Below are positions 33,738-43,877 of a stretch of 64,000 nucleotides of DNA, piece after piece. The notes beneath the pieces were generated by a model, which had not been told where the DNA came from, did no database searches, and worked only from the letters and a program-made list of their open reading frames with translations. Source of the DNA: CAZICM01 sp964537685 (GTDB taxonomy: Bacteria > Myxococcota_A > Polyangia > Polyangiales > Polyangiaceae); assembly GCA_964537685.1 (NCBI GenBank), contig CAZICM010000025.1, positions 1 to 64,000 of the forward strand, in the 5' to 3' direction. The position numbers were made by a program, and so were the translations under genes. How positions within the stretch are numbered: position 1 is the first letter of the stretch; every line of letters begins with the position of its first letter.

Positions 33738-34418
33738 ATGTCCGATCTACCCAGGCCCCTGCCGCCCAAGAAAGACGTGGCCGAAGCCTTGCTTGAAGGC
33801 CCCAGCGTCTTTGTACATCTCGACCCGAGGCGCCCAGGCGTGATGGTGCCCAAATGGTTTCAAAAGCAGCCTCAGCTCGTGCTTCAAATCGGCCTGAATA
33901 TGGCCATTCCCATTCCAGATCTGCGTCTCGACGACGAAGGCATTACGTGCACGCTGTCGTTTAGCCGCACGCCGTATTGGTGTTCGATTCCTTGGTCCTG
34001 CGTGTATGCGCTCGTGGGCGAAGACGGCCGGGGAATGGTGTGGCCCGACGATGTTCCTCCCGAGGTGGCGGTGCAGATGCAGCGGGGCGGTTCGCAGCAA
34101 AAGCAGGCGCCCGTCAAGCGGGCCAGGCCCAAACTCGCGGCCCTGGAAGGCGGTGCGGGATCGAGGGAGCGCGAGGCGCCCGCAGAAGAGGAAAATGCCG
34201 AGCAAGCCGAGCTGCGCAAGGAAGAGACGGAAGAATCTCCGGAGACGCCTTCCGAAACACCCCAGCCCTCCGCCGCACAGTCCGCTGAAACCGCGCCGGA
34301 AGAAAGCGAAGAATCCCGCGATCAGAGCGAGGATACCGAGCAGGCGCCGCGTCCCAGACCCGCCGCTGGCAAAAAGCCAAAACGCGAGCTTCCTCCTTAT
34401 CTTCGCGTGATCAAATAA
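33738..34418 (+). CDS. sspB: SspB-like ClpXP specificity-enhancing factor
   Basis: SspB tethers ssrA-tagged proteins to the ClpXP protease after ribosome rescue. The first 120 of 226 residues form the SspB substrate-binding fold: VFVHLDPRRPGVMVPKWF, then LVLQIGLNMAIPIPDL and YWCSIPWSCVYALVGEDG. A long Glu/Pro-rich flexible segment follows, and the protein ends in LPPYLRVIK, close to the C-terminal ClpX-binding tail LRVVK of Escherichia coli SspB. The two-part plan of body, flexible linker and tail is therefore complete. The linker is unusually acidic and long, about 80 residues. I start at the ATG that puts MSDLP just before the fold. Confidence 0.9.
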   Translation: MSDLPRPLPPKKDVAEALLEGPSVFVHLDPRRPGVMVPKWFQKQPQLVLQIGLNMAIPIPDLRLDDEGITCTLSFSRTPYWCSIPWSCVYALVGEDGRGMVWPDDVPPEVAVQMQRGGSQQKQAPVKRARPKLAALEGGAGSREREAPAEEENAEQAELRKEETEESPETPSETPQPSAAQSAETAPEESEESRDQSEDTEQAPRPRPAAGKKPKRELPPYLRVIK

Positions 34419-34499
34419 GCCCCACACCAAAAAGATTTGGCCCCAAAAGCGGCAAACGCTTGACGGCAAAACCCTCAACACGCGACGTTTCAAGCGCCC

Positions 34500-35687
34500 A
34501 TGTCAGCGACGCTCCGCCGCATCCTTCTGGCAGTGCTCACCGTCGGTGTTTCCATCGGCGTTCTGCTGCTGCTCGAGCATAACTTCGCCGACATCGTGAC
34601 CGACGCCGCGTGGCGGCAATTGGCCTTGTTTGCGATGGTCAATGTCATCGTGGCGCTCTCGCTCAATGTCATCAATGGCATGGCGGGGCAGTTTTCGATT
34701 GGCCATGCGGGATTCGTGGGCATCGGCGCTTATACGGCGGCCATTGTCGCGGGCCATCTGCATCAGAAGACGGGCACCGGCGAAATCCTGTTTGAAAATT
34801 CCTTTCTGGTTCTGCCGCCCGCGCTGCTTGCGGCGGGCATCATGGCGGCGATTTTCGGCTTTATTGTCGGCTTGCCGAGCCTTCGTCTCAAAGGCGATTA
34901 TTTGGCCATTGTCACGCTGGGCTTCGCCGAAATCTTCCGCCTCGTTATCGCCACGGCCCAGACCGGAGGCGGCGTTGAAGGCGGTATCGCGGGCGCTCTC
35001 GCCGCGCTCGGCGGACAGAATGGCTATGCGGGCCCCGACAACACGGGCGTGCCTCAATACGCGGGCCCCTTTTGGATTTTTGGCGCGGTGGGCGTGTGTC
35101 TTCTCATCGCGTGGCGCTTAAAATTCTCGGGCTGGGGACGGGCGCTGCGGGCCTTGCGCGAAGACGAAATTGCCGCGGCCAGCGTCGGTGTCGATCCCAC
35201 CCAGTACAAAGTCACATCGTTCGTTATCGCCGCGACAGGAGCGGGCATTGCGGGCGGCCTCTTGGCTTCGATGCGCGATGGAAGCCCGACGGTTCAGCCC
35301 GATCAATTCACCTTCGTCTATTCCTTTGACGCCATCACCATGGTCATTTTGGGCGGCTCGGGAAGCGTGAGCGGAGCGGTCGTCGGCGGTATTTTTGTGA
35401 CCTTCACCGTCAAGATGATCGAACAATTGCAGGGCTGGGAAAGCATTCAAAACCTGCGCACGATCTATCCCGAACTCGACCTGAACGCCCTCCGGATGAT
35501 CGTCTACGCGGCGGTTCTTATTTGCCTGATGATCCTGCGGCCCGAGGGCTTATTTGGCGAGCGTGAAATCATTCGCAGAAGCACACGCAGGGGCGAACTC
35601 AAGCGGGCGAGCGTCGCGCTAAAGGCAGGCCCGACCGAAGCGGACGCCTCCGGCGCCGAGGCTCAAAGCCCCGAGAAAAAGACCTGA
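34500..35687 (+). CDS. livM: Branched-chain amino acid ABC transporter permease (LivM)
   Basis: This 395-residue inner-membrane permease has about ten hydrophobic segments. Family landmarks are ALSLNVINGMAGQFSIGHAG followed by FVGIGAYTAAI, LRLKGDYLAIVTLGFAEI, ALREDEIAAASVGVDPTQYK and a C-terminal VILGGSGSVSGAVVGG. The KGDYLAIVTLGFAEI motif marks the LivM rather than the LivH branch. The C-terminal tail (about 45 residues) is charged and longer than usual. It starts an operon with livG and livF. The second permease, livH, and the binding protein, livK, are absent on both sides. Confidence 0.95.
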   Translation: MSATLRRILLAVLTVGVSIGVLLLLEHNFADIVTDAAWRQLALFAMVNVIVALSLNVINGMAGQFSIGHAGFVGIGAYTAAIVAGHLHQKTGTGEILFENSFLVLPPALLAAGIMAAIFGFIVGLPSLRLKGDYLAIVTLGFAEIFRLVIATAQTGGGVEGGIAGALAALGGQNGYAGPDNTGVPQYAGPFWIFGAVGVCLLIAWRLKFSGWGRALRALREDEIAAASVGVDPTQYKVTSFVIAATGAGIAGGLLASMRDGSPTVQPDQFTFVYSFDAITMVILGGSGSVSGAVVGGIFVTFTVKMIEQLQGWESIQNLRTIYPELDLNALRMIVYAAVLICLMILRPEGLFGEREIIRRSTRRGELKRASVALKAGPTEADASGAEAQSPEKKT

Positions 35688-35689
35688 GT

Positions 35690-36519
35690 ATGACCGCGCT
35701 TTCGCTTCAGCAAGTCACCAAGACCTTCGGCGGCCTGAAAGCCGTCGGCAATGTGAGCTTCGAGGTTCCCGAGCGCTGTATTTTTGGGCTGATCGGTCCA
35801 AATGGCGCTGGAAAGACGACTGTTTTTAATCTCATCACGGGTGTCTACAAGCCCGACCACGGCACGATCCGCTTTGGAGAAACCGATTTAGGCCCACTTC
35901 GGCCTTCGGCGATCGCGAGGCTGGGCGTTGCCCGCACCTTTCAAAATATCCGGCTCTTTGGGCAGCTTACGGTGCTGGAAAATGTGCTGGTGGCCTGTGA
36001 AAACAAGCGCAAGGCCAAGCTCGGTTCGGCGCTTCTGCGCTCGCCTCATTTCTACCGCGATGAAACCGAGATGAACGATCGCGCCCTCGAGCTTCTTGCG
36101 CGTTTCGATCTCGATCAAATGGCCGATGAGCAATCCACGTCGCTTTCCTATGGCAATCAAAGGCGCCTTGAAATTGCCCGCGCGATGATGTTGGAGCCCA
36201 AACTATTGCTTCTCGATGAGCCGGCCGCGGGCATGAATTACGGCGAGGCCGAAGGTCTGAAAAAACAAATCCGGTGGCTGCGCGATCATTTTAATATTAC
36301 GATTGTATTGGTCGAACATAATATGCAAGTGGTCATGGGCGTATGCGAAGAGATTCACGTCCTTGATCACGGCAAGACGATTGCGCATGGAACGCCGGAG
36401 AACGTGCGCAAAGATCCGAAAGTATTGGCGGCGTATTTAGGGGAGGAACTGCCGGGCGAAGCCGAGCGGCCGAGCTATGTGGAAGACATTGCGGCGGTGG
36501 AGGAGAAGGCGAAGAAGTT

Positions 36520-36523
<4 letters not shown>
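35690..36523 (+). CDS. livG: Branched-chain amino acid ABC transporter ATPase (LivG)
   Basis: One of the two ATPases that power uptake of Leu/Ile/Val-type amino acids, with 277 residues. It has Walker A GPNGAGKTT, the LivG-type region VARTFQNIRLFGQLTVLENV, a signature SLSYGNQRRLEIARAM (variant of LSGGQ with SYGNQ, as is typical of LivG) and Walker B LLLLDEPAAGMN, then the switch His in VLVEHNMQVVMGV. It starts two bases after livM and overlaps livF by ATGA, so subunits are made together. Confidence 0.96.
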
Positions 36524-37278
<755 letters not shown>

Positions 37279-37290
37279 TATCTTCGGCCG

Positions 37291-38193
37291 TTAATGAATC
37301 AAAAACCAGCGCACCCCCGGCTTAATCTCCATATGGTAATGATCGGCGTGGGCGGCATCATAATTGGGTGTTAAAATATAAGTAAACAAAGCCCGATCCA
37401 TCGCTGCACACGCTATCGCGCGGAGATCGCGGGTGTCTTGATTCGTCAATACAGATAAATCGGCGGGACATGCTTTTGTATTGATCTGTCCCTGAAAATG
37501 AGATTTCACATTCAGCCATCGGCCGTCTTTTTTATGCACAAGGCCAATATCGATGGCCAATCCCGCAGGATGGCGTGTTCCAGGCGGCGCGGCCTTCTTG
37601 GGCGCGGGTTTTACTTTTTTGGGCTTGGACTGCGGGCTTTTTATTGGCGGTATTTCAATTGAATGGGATTGCTTTGCTGTTTTTTGATGATTGGTACTGT
37701 TTTTTTTCGGGGCCGTTTTGGGTGCGGGAGTACGATGAGCGCTTTGAGCGTGCGAAGGATGCGGGCCATTCGGCCGATACAGCGAAAAATGAACCACTTC
37801 ATCGATATCTTGCTGTTCCAGCAGGGCCGCGAAATCGTCCAGCGCTAAGGCCAGCCGCGCATCGAGAATTTCATAAGGGCTTTTTACGCGCTCTTCGGGC
37901 GGAAGCGCCGAATGAAAATAAACGCCGTGCAGCCTTCCCGTCAGGCGTATCGGTGTGCGTATCGTCGATGGTTTTTCGGTTTCAACCCGCGAATACAAAA
38001 TCCCGCGCCGATCCAGCTCGCTCAGCGCTTCGTCGTCGCTCATGTTCGCGTAACGATAGGCCGCGCTTTGCTCCGCAACGGCCGGGTCGGGCACGACCAA
38101 AAAGGGCGATTGCGCGAAGGCAGGCAGGGCGTGAAGCTGCGCCCCCACCGCGAGTACAGGCAAAAGCAGGCAGATGTGTTTTCCTTTGAGCAC
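37291..38193 (-). CDS. Extensin-like / M15-type peptidase domain, exported
   Basis: This 300-residue exported protein has a signal peptide (LLLPVLAVGAQLHALPAFAQ). The catalytic part lies near the C-terminus: RHPAGLAIDIG fits the H-x-x-G-x-A-x-D zinc-ligand motif and ADHYHMEI fits D-H-x-H of extensin-like and D-Ala-D-Ala carboxypeptidase (M15/VanY-like) domains. A Lys/Pro-rich low-complexity insert of about 60 residues interrupts the domain in front of this. Such enzymes trim peptidoglycan peptides in the periplasm. It is convergent with livF, separated by 12 bases. Confidence 0.82.
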   Translation of the reverse strand: MLKGKHICLLLPVLAVGAQLHALPAFAQSPFLVVPDPAVAEQSAAYRYANMSDDEALSELDRRGILYSRVETEKPSTIRTPIRLTGRLHGVYFHSALPPEERVKSPYEILDARLALALDDFAALLEQQDIDEVVHFSLYRPNGPHPSHAQSAHRTPAPKTAPKKNSTNHQKTAKQSHSIEIPPIKSPQSKPKKVKPAPKKAAPPGTRHPAGLAIDIGLVHKKDGRWLNVKSHFQGQINTKACPADLSVLTNQDTRDLRAIACAAMDRALFTYILTPNYDAAHADHYHMEIKPGVRWFLIH

Positions 38194-38278
38194 GGCCCAC
38201 CGACTCTAACGCACCCGTTGAGAATGGCCAGAAATCGGCTTTTTCACGGGCACTAAAGCGGGCTAGTCTGCGCCGGCC

Positions 38279-39043
38279 TTGGACTTGAACAATGAAAAGG
38301 TAGATGAAATCGCGGCCGTGCCCGCTCCGCCTCCGCCCGAGTCAAAGGCCGCTTCTCCGCTGCGAAGGTCTTTGATCGCGGCGCTGGGAACGACGGCGGC
38401 TGTTACGGCGGTGTCTTATGCCGTGCCCGATAAATACGCGGCCACGGCCGTGGGGCTCGTGTTTTTGGCCTCTGTCTATGCGCTGGTGCTCCGCAAGGAT
38501 GAAACGACAATCCGTTCTTTTGGCTTGTCTCTGGGCGGTTTGCTCGAGCCTTCGCCTTTATCCATCAAGCGTCTTTTGCGCGATTCAGCTCAGGCTCTTC
38601 TCCTCGCCGCCCTTCTCGCGCTGTTGATTTTTCCATTCTTTTGGTATGGCTACCGTACCTATTGGCATGTGCGCGCGCATTTTGTATTTCGCTGGCCCGC
38701 GTCGCCTCTCGATGAAATTGCCGGTCAATTTTTGGTGATTGCTCTTCCTGAAGAGGCTTTTTTTCGAGGCTATTTGCAGACTTCGCTGGATGAAGCCTTT
38801 CCCTCGAAGAAAAAAATCCTGGGGGCGGAGCTGGGCTTGGGATGGCTTATTTCCGCGGCGATTTTCGCTGTTGGGCATGTGCTGACGACGCCTCATCCGG
38901 CGAGGCTCGCGGTGTTTTTCCCGGCCTTGGTCTTTGGCTGGCTGAGGGCACGCACAGGCGGGATCGGCGCGGGTACGCTGTTCCATGCGCTCTGCAATTT
39001 GTTCTCGGCGGCGCTGGCCCGCGGTTATGGGCTGAGTCCTTAA
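38279..39043 (+). CDS. CPBP-family intramembrane glutamic protease
   Basis: The 254-residue protein has six to seven hydrophobic segments. The Abi/CPBP motifs are all present: LPEEAFFRGYLQ (the catalytic EExxxR), then FAVGHVL and FHALCNL (His positions). These proteases cut membrane-embedded substrates; in myxobacteria a branch of this family (myxosortases) processes MYXO-CTERM proteins, and this may be such a member, though that is inference. A Pro-rich cytoplasmic N-terminus precedes the first helix. The frame starts at a TTG; I see no better start. Confidence 0.85.
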   Translation: MDLNNEKVDEIAAVPAPPPPESKAASPLRRSLIAALGTTAAVTAVSYAVPDKYAATAVGLVFLASVYALVLRKDETTIRSFGLSLGGLLEPSPLSIKRLLRDSAQALLLAALLALLIFPFFWYGYRTYWHVRAHFVFRWPASPLDEIAGQFLVIALPEEAFFRGYLQTSLDEAFPSKKKILGAELGLGWLISAAIFAVGHVLTTPHPARLAVFFPALVFGWLRARTGGIGAGTLFHALCNLFSAALARGYGLSP

Positions 39044-39066
39044 TCCACAAGCCAAGGAGCAACGAG

Positions 39067-39732
39067 ATGTCCGCGCGAAGGCCCAAAGCTGCTCTGTTCG
39101 ATATGGATCGCACCTTGCTGCGCGTCGAAACGGCCAGTTTGTATGTGCGCTATCAGCGGACGATCGGCGAGGCGTCGTGGAAGGATATGGCGCGGGCGAT
39201 GTTCTGGGTGGGGCAGTACACGCTGGGTTTGTTCGATGCGCCCAAAGTCGCCGAAAAGGTGCTCGGACAATTGGAGGGCGTGCCGGAAATTCTGCTGTCG
39301 TCGCGCTGCGATGATTGGTTTCGCACGCATGTGGAAAAGCATATCGCCGATGCGGGCAGGCAGTGTGTGCAAGACCATCAGCAACAGGGCGATGTGTGCG
39401 CGATTGTCACGGGAGCGACGCGCTATGCCTCGAGGCCGCTCGCCCGTTTGCTGGGTATTCCTTATGTGGTCGCGAGCGAGCTGGAAGTGGATGCAGAAGG
39501 GCGTTTTACAGGGCGCGCCGAGCAGCCTCTCTGTTTTGGAGAAGGCAAGCTGCACCGCGCGATCAAGCTGTCCGAGCAGTTGGGGTTCGCGCTGGAAGAG
39601 GCCACGTTTTATACGGATTCCATCAGCGATTTGCCTCTGTTGCTGAAGGTGCGCGAGCCGGTCGCGGTGAATCCCGATCCCAGGCTTTTGCGAGAGGCTT
39701 CGCGCAGAGGTTTTCGGGTTGTGTATTGGTGA
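39067..39732 (+). CDS. HAD-superfamily (IB, SerB-like) phosphatase
   Basis: The 221-residue cytoplasmic hydrolase has HAD motif I LFDMDRTLL (nucleophile and acid Asp), motif II with Thr in AIVTGATRYASRPL, Lys in GEGKLHRAI and motif IV YTDSISDLPLL. This is the HAD-IB layout of phosphoserine phosphatase-like enzymes and of phosphatases acting on small phosphoesters or lipids. The substrate is unknown. A GGAG site eight bases before the ATG supports the start, which lies just after the CPBP protease gene. Confidence 0.88.
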   Translation: MSARRPKAALFDMDRTLLRVETASLYVRYQRTIGEASWKDMARAMFWVGQYTLGLFDAPKVAEKVLGQLEGVPEILLSSRCDDWFRTHVEKHIADAGRQCVQDHQQQGDVCAIVTGATRYASRPLARLLGIPYVVASELEVDAEGRFTGRAEQPLCFGEGKLHRAIKLSEQLGFALEEATFYTDSISDLPLLLKVREPVAVNPDPRLLREASRRGFRVVYW

Positions 39733-39786
39733 GCGGGGCCGGACGCTGTAGGATGCGCCGAATCTGCGCGGAGAAATGAAAAAGCA

Positions 39787-40443
39787 ATGAGCAATAACGA
39801 TTACCCGCCTCCGGGCGGGGGTTGGGGAGGTGGTGCACCGCCTCCCGGTGGTGGCGGCGGTGGTTGGGGAGCTCCTCCTCCCGGCGGCGGCGGAGGCGGA
39901 GGCTGGGGCGCTCCTCCTCCCGGCGGCGGCGGCGGCGGTGGAGCTTGGGGTCCTCCTCCTCCCGGCGGCGGTTATGCGCCGATGGCGCCGATGGGTCCCC
40001 AGGGGATGATGCAATATTCATCCAAAGACCAAGGAACGGCTTTTTTGCTCTCGGTTTTCTTGGGAATGATGGGCGGCGATCGCTTCTATTTGGGGCAAAT
40101 TGGGCTGGGTGTTGCCAAGCTTCTGACCTGCGGCGGTTTGGGCATTTGGGCGATCATTGATGCGATCATGATCGGCATTGGTTCGATGAAGGATTCCGAG
40201 GGGCTGACGCTTGCGCGCGAACCGCCGGTCGGCAATCCAACCCGCAGTCAGTCCACAGCCTTTTTGCTGGCTTATTTTGCGGGGAATTTCGGCGCCGATC
40301 GGTTCTATCTCGGGCAGACGGGGCTGGGGATCGCCAAGCTTCTAACCTGCGGCGGGCTGGGGATCTGGACGCTGATCGATACGATCATGATCGGCATGGG
40401 CAAGATGCGCGATAATGAAGGCAATTCGCTCCGCTACGAATAA
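39787..40443 (+). CDS. Protein with two TM2 domains and a Gly/Pro/Trp-rich N-terminus
   Basis: The first 65 residues are low complexity: a repeating GGGGGWGAPPP unit, with four Pro-Pro-Pro blocks and single Trp residues. Two TM2 domains follow, each with two membrane helices joined by the conserved turn: first GMMGGDRFYLGQIGLGVAKL and second NFGADRFYLGQTGLGIAKL, each with the downstream LTCGGLGIW. TM2 proteins are small membrane proteins of unclear function. Two in tandem behind a Gly-Pro-rich arm is unusual. The N-terminal repeats could be an intrinsically disordered or condensate-forming arm. It is convergent with the GH35 gene. Confidence 0.85.
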   Translation: MSNNDYPPPGGGWGGGAPPPGGGGGGWGAPPPGGGGGGGWGAPPPGGGGGGGAWGPPPPGGGYAPMAPMGPQGMMQYSSKDQGTAFLLSVFLGMMGGDRFYLGQIGLGVAKLLTCGGLGIWAIIDAIMIGIGSMKDSEGLTLAREPPVGNPTRSQSTAFLLAYFAGNFGADRFYLGQTGLGIAKLLTCGGLGIWTLIDTIMIGMGKMRDNEGNSLRYE

Positions 40444-40453
40444 TCGCAAACGC

Positions 40454-42550
40454 TTATTGGAGTGAAAGCATCCGCGCCGACCTGGGTATCATTCGAATCT
40501 CGAAGGTCTCGCGGGAACGTTCAAAACGGCTGCCATCGATGAGATCGGCGGCCGTTTTCATTTCGGTGCGCAGGGTGATGCGGGCCACGGTATCGCTGTC
40601 TTGGGGATTCATCACAAAGAGCACGCGCGGGTGGCCTTGGGCGTCTTCGTGGACCGTTACGTGAATACCTGCCGGATCACTCGGAAATACAGGCAATTGC
40701 CGAGCGATGAGCGCCGAGGCGACGGCCGCATCCACCGCGGCCGGGTCGTCGTCGATAAGCACAGGCACGCTTTGGCCGGCCGAGGCGAGGCGGCCTACGT
40801 TGTAGGGTTCCGCCAAGGCTTGCATCGAGCCGTCGTAGATGGGCGCCGCGGGGCCGATCGTGATGAGCGCGCCGTTGTTTCTGGCCTGTAGAAGCTTTTC
40901 GAAAAGCAATGGATTCAGACCTCCAGAGCATGCGCACACGATCCATTGGGCGCCTTCGAGGGAGACTTCTCGGTCTTCGCCGCCCACATACGCAAAAGGA
41001 ACACCTCGCGCTTCGAGGGATAATTCAAAGCTTCGGGTAAAGGTGTCGGCCGCTACGGAAGGCGCGTAACCCAAGCCTAAATCGTCTTCCACACAGCATT
41101 CCCGGGCGCCCGCGCCGATGACGGAAAAGAAGGTGCCCGCCAGCGGGCCGAAGGCGTGCATGACGCGGGCGAGCCTGCGTTCGGCGCGCGGAACGAGGAT
41201 GCGCACGGGTACGCGGCGCCGCAGATGAAAGAAATCGGTGGTTTTTAAGGCATCGAAAAGCTTGTGAAAGAAGTGTGCGAAGGGGCGGGGGCGGCCATGC
41301 GGATCGATGGGTGAGCCGATCCACCGATCGCGTTCGACCATCATGTAGATATTCAGTCCGCGCAGGCCGTAGGCGAGGGCTGAAAGCAGCGTGAAGGCGC
41401 TGTCGTTTTCGTCGAGGGGAGGGAAGAAGGGCGGAAAGCCGGCGCCGATTTCACAGGCGAAAGGCGGCTTTTGCTGACCTTCGCAGCGCACGGCAAGTTC
41501 GCTGGTGCGGCGCGCGATGACGGCCCGGCTTTGGACATTGGCCGCGTAGTAGTAGTCGAGACCAACGAGATCGATCGCCTTGTCCATGCGGGCGGCGTTG
41601 AGCGGCGTGGCTTCTTGGCCCATGGGCAAATTGTGCGATGTGGGCAGGCCGCAAAAGCCTGCGTCCTCGAGCGATTTGGCAAAGCGGCCGAGCGCGTGAG
41701 AGAGCAGGTGTTCGTGAAAGGCACTCCAGTCGAGATGCCATACAAGTTCGGCGGTGGTCTTGGCATCGAAGCTTTTGGGAGGCTGGACCGCGGCGAAGGT
41801 GAGGGCGCGTTTGATGTCACCTCCTTGGTTTGGATCTTGGGCGGTCAGCGCCGAGGCCGGATAAATGGCTTCGAGGGCTTCAAAGGTTTTATATTTTTCG
41901 CGTAAAAAGTCGCGGTACAGCCGGATCGCGTCGGGGTGGTAGTCCTGATCGTAGGCGCTGTCCCTGAAGTAGAGCGCGGCTTCGTTATCGATTTGAAGAA
42001 GCACGATCGGGCCTTGGGGATAGAGCTCGGGCACGAGCACTTCGGCGGCGGCCCTGAAGTAGCGCGCGGCTTCGTCATGAAAGGCATCGCTCGCATAGCT
42101 CGGCACGGGAAAGGCGAAGGGCAGCATGGGCAGCATGACCGGGCTGTTGGTGCGCGATTTGGCTTGGCAATCCGGGTCCCAGACCACGCGTTCGGGAATG
42201 CCGAAATGGGTGAGCTCGGCATTGATATGAGGGCCGGGGCGGGCGATGACATAGAGGCCGAGTTCGTGGGCGAGGCGCACAAATGCGCGGACATCGTGGC
42301 GCGCGTCGATACGGCCAAAATCGAAGACGCCGGGCGCCGTTTCATGAACGGACCAAGGGATGTAGACGTCGATAATCCGCGTGCCCAGGGCCTTGCAGGC
42401 TTCGAGACAAGCCTTCCAATCGCGGGGATCGAGGCGCCAGTAATGAACGCTGCCCGATAGCAGCGGAACGAATTCGCCGCCGATGAGAAGGCCGCCGGGG
42501 CACAGCGATACGCCTCTTGCGGTTCGCGGATATTCTTGAGCGTCTTGCAT
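40454..42550 (-). CDS. Beta-galactosidase-like glycoside hydrolase (GH35-type)
   Basis: The 698-residue enzyme has the GH35/42 plan: SGSVHYWRLDPRDWKACLEA at the N-terminus, then VYIPWSVHETAPGVFDF, RPGPHINAE and the acid/base Glu 190 in QIDNEAAL. The nucleophile is probably the Glu in FACEIGAG. GH35 family enzymes hydrolyse terminal beta-galactosides. There is no signal peptide, so it may act inside the cell. The C-terminal half lacks the usual GH35 beta-sandwich signatures and ends in a small beta domain. It sits downstream of the thiolase gene, four bases apart, although the two share no obvious pathway. Confidence 0.85.
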   Translation of the reverse strand: MQDAQEYPRTARGVSLCPGGLLIGGEFVPLLSGSVHYWRLDPRDWKACLEACKALGTRIIDVYIPWSVHETAPGVFDFGRIDARHDVRAFVRLAHELGLYVIARPGPHINAELTHFGIPERVVWDPDCQAKSRTNSPVMLPMLPFAFPVPSYASDAFHDEAARYFRAAAEVLVPELYPQGPIVLLQIDNEAALYFRDSAYDQDYHPDAIRLYRDFLREKYKTFEALEAIYPASALTAQDPNQGGDIKRALTFAAVQPPKSFDAKTTAELVWHLDWSAFHEHLLSHALGRFAKSLEDAGFCGLPTSHNLPMGQEATPLNAARMDKAIDLVGLDYYYAANVQSRAVIARRTSELAVRCEGQQKPPFACEIGAGFPPFFPPLDENDSAFTLLSALAYGLRGLNIYMMVERDRWIGSPIDPHGRPRPFAHFFHKLFDALKTTDFFHLRRRVPVRILVPRAERRLARVMHAFGPLAGTFFSVIGAGARECCVEDDLGLGYAPSVAADTFTRSFELSLEARGVPFAYVGGEDREVSLEGAQWIVCACSGGLNPLLFEKLLQARNNGALITIGPAAPIYDGSMQALAEPYNVGRLASAGQSVPVLIDDDPAAVDAAVASALIARQLPVFPSDPAGIHVTVHEDAQGHPRVLFVMNPQDSDTVARITLRTEMKTAADLIDGSRFERSRETFEIRMIPRSARMLSLQ

Positions 42551-42553
42551 GGA

Positions 42554-43774
42554 CTACGCGCGCTCGAAGAGCATGGCGATGCCTTGTCCGACCCCGATGC
42601 ATAGCGAGGCCAGGCCCAGGGTTGCGTTGGCCCCGCGCATCGAATGAAGCAGCGTGCAGGCGATGCGCGCTCCCGAGCAGCCGATGGGATGACCCAAGGC
42701 GATGGCGCCTCCTTTGGTGTTGACGCGGGTTGGATCGAGTCCGAGCGCGCGGATGCAGGCGAGGGATTGGGCAGCGAACGCTTCGTTGAGTTCGATAAGA
42801 TCTAAATCGGCGGCGCTTTTTCCAAAGCGGGCGAGCAGCTTGCGGGTGGCCGGCACAGGGCCTTCGCCCATGTAGTTGGGATCGACGCCTGCGGTGGATG
42901 TGCCGACAATCCTAGCGAGGGGAACGGCGCCGCTTTGCTCGAGCACTTCTTCGCCGGCGAGGAGGAGCGCCGATGCGCCGTCGTTTAAGGGCGATGAATT
43001 GCCCGCCGTCACGGTGCCGCCTTTGCGGAATACGGCGTTTAGCCTTGCGAGGGCTTCGACCGACGCATCGACGCGCACCGATTCATCGCGCTCGACCATG
43101 ATTGGATCGCCTTTCTTTTGAGACACGGGAACAGAAATCACCTCGGCATTGAATTCGCCCGCGCTCCATGCCGCCTTGGCTTTGTGATGAGAATCAAAGG
43201 CGAAACGGTCTTGATCTTCGCGGCTGATTCCATATTTCTGCGCCACGTTCTCGGCGGTCTCGCCCATGGCCTGAAGCTCAAAACGCGCGGATAATTTAGG
43301 ATTTGGGTAACGCCAGCCAAGCGTGGTGTCGTACACGGCGGGAGGCGTCCGATCGAAGCGTTCGCTCTGTTTGGGCATCGAGAATGGCGCGCGGGTCATG
43401 CTTTCCACGCCGCCCGCGATGGCACATGACGCTTCGCCCAGCGCGATCATCCGCGCCGCGTCCGCAACGGCTTCCAGGCCGGAACCACAAAGCCGGTTTA
43501 CCGTGACGGCCGGCACGTCATAAGGCAGGCCCGCGATTAAGAGCGCCATGCGCGCCACATTGCGATTGTCTTCGCCCGCCTGATTGGTCGCGCCGAACAC
43601 CACATGATCGAGCCGCTCGGATGCACTTGGATTTCGCTGCACAAGCCCGCTGATCACATGCGCCGCAAGATCATCGGGACGAACTTGTGCCAGCGCCCCG
43701 CCATAACGGCCGATGGGTGTGCGGACGGCATCGATTACATAGACAGCCCGGACAGAGGAATGCGCTTTCATCAA
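42554..43774 (-). CDS. Acetyl-CoA acyltransferase (thiolase)
   Basis: Thiolases cleave 3-ketoacyl-CoA or condense acetyl-CoA. The protein has 406 residues, the usual length. The acyl-accepting Cys 96 lies in NRLCGSGLEA, and the catalytic pair is in LNEAFAAQSLA, the His loop GGAIALGHPIGCSGA and the second Cys in SLCIGVGQG (the common form is CIGGGQG). GAINQAGEDNRN-like residues near 60 and the general fit resemble beta-ketoadipyl-CoA thiolases (PcaF/PaaJ), but the choice is not safe by eye. It is divergent from a MarR-type regulator, which is likely to control it. Confidence 0.93.
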   Translation of the reverse strand: MMKAHSSVRAVYVIDAVRTPIGRYGGALAQVRPDDLAAHVISGLVQRNPSASERLDHVVFGATNQAGEDNRNVARMALLIAGLPYDVPAVTVNRLCGSGLEAVADAARMIALGEASCAIAGGVESMTRAPFSMPKQSERFDRTPPAVYDTTLGWRYPNPKLSARFELQAMGETAENVAQKYGISREDQDRFAFDSHHKAKAAWSAGEFNAEVISVPVSQKKGDPIMVERDESVRVDASVEALARLNAVFRKGGTVTAGNSSPLNDGASALLLAGEEVLEQSGAVPLARIVGTSTAGVDPNYMGEGPVPATRKLLARFGKSAADLDLIELNEAFAAQSLACIRALGLDPTRVNTKGGAIALGHPIGCSGARIACTLLHSMRGANATLGLASLCIGVGQGIAMLFERA

Positions 43775-43845
43775 GGCGGGACGCTAGCCCAGAACACCCG
43801 CTTCATGGAACCCGCCGGACGGCCTCCCGATTTTTATCATCGGAA

Positions 43846-43863
43846 CAAGCCCAGGCATGCTTG
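43846..43863. promoter_or_regulatory. Inverted repeat in the thiolase/MarR divergent region
   Basis: CAAGC and GCTTG form an inverted repeat eight bases apart, in the 103-bp region between the divergent thiolase and MarR-type genes and ending 15 bases before the MarR ATG. MarR proteins often bind such dyads between divergent genes. The arms are short, so this is tentative. Confidence 0.3.
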
Positions 43864-43877
43864 CATGAGCGGGCGCG

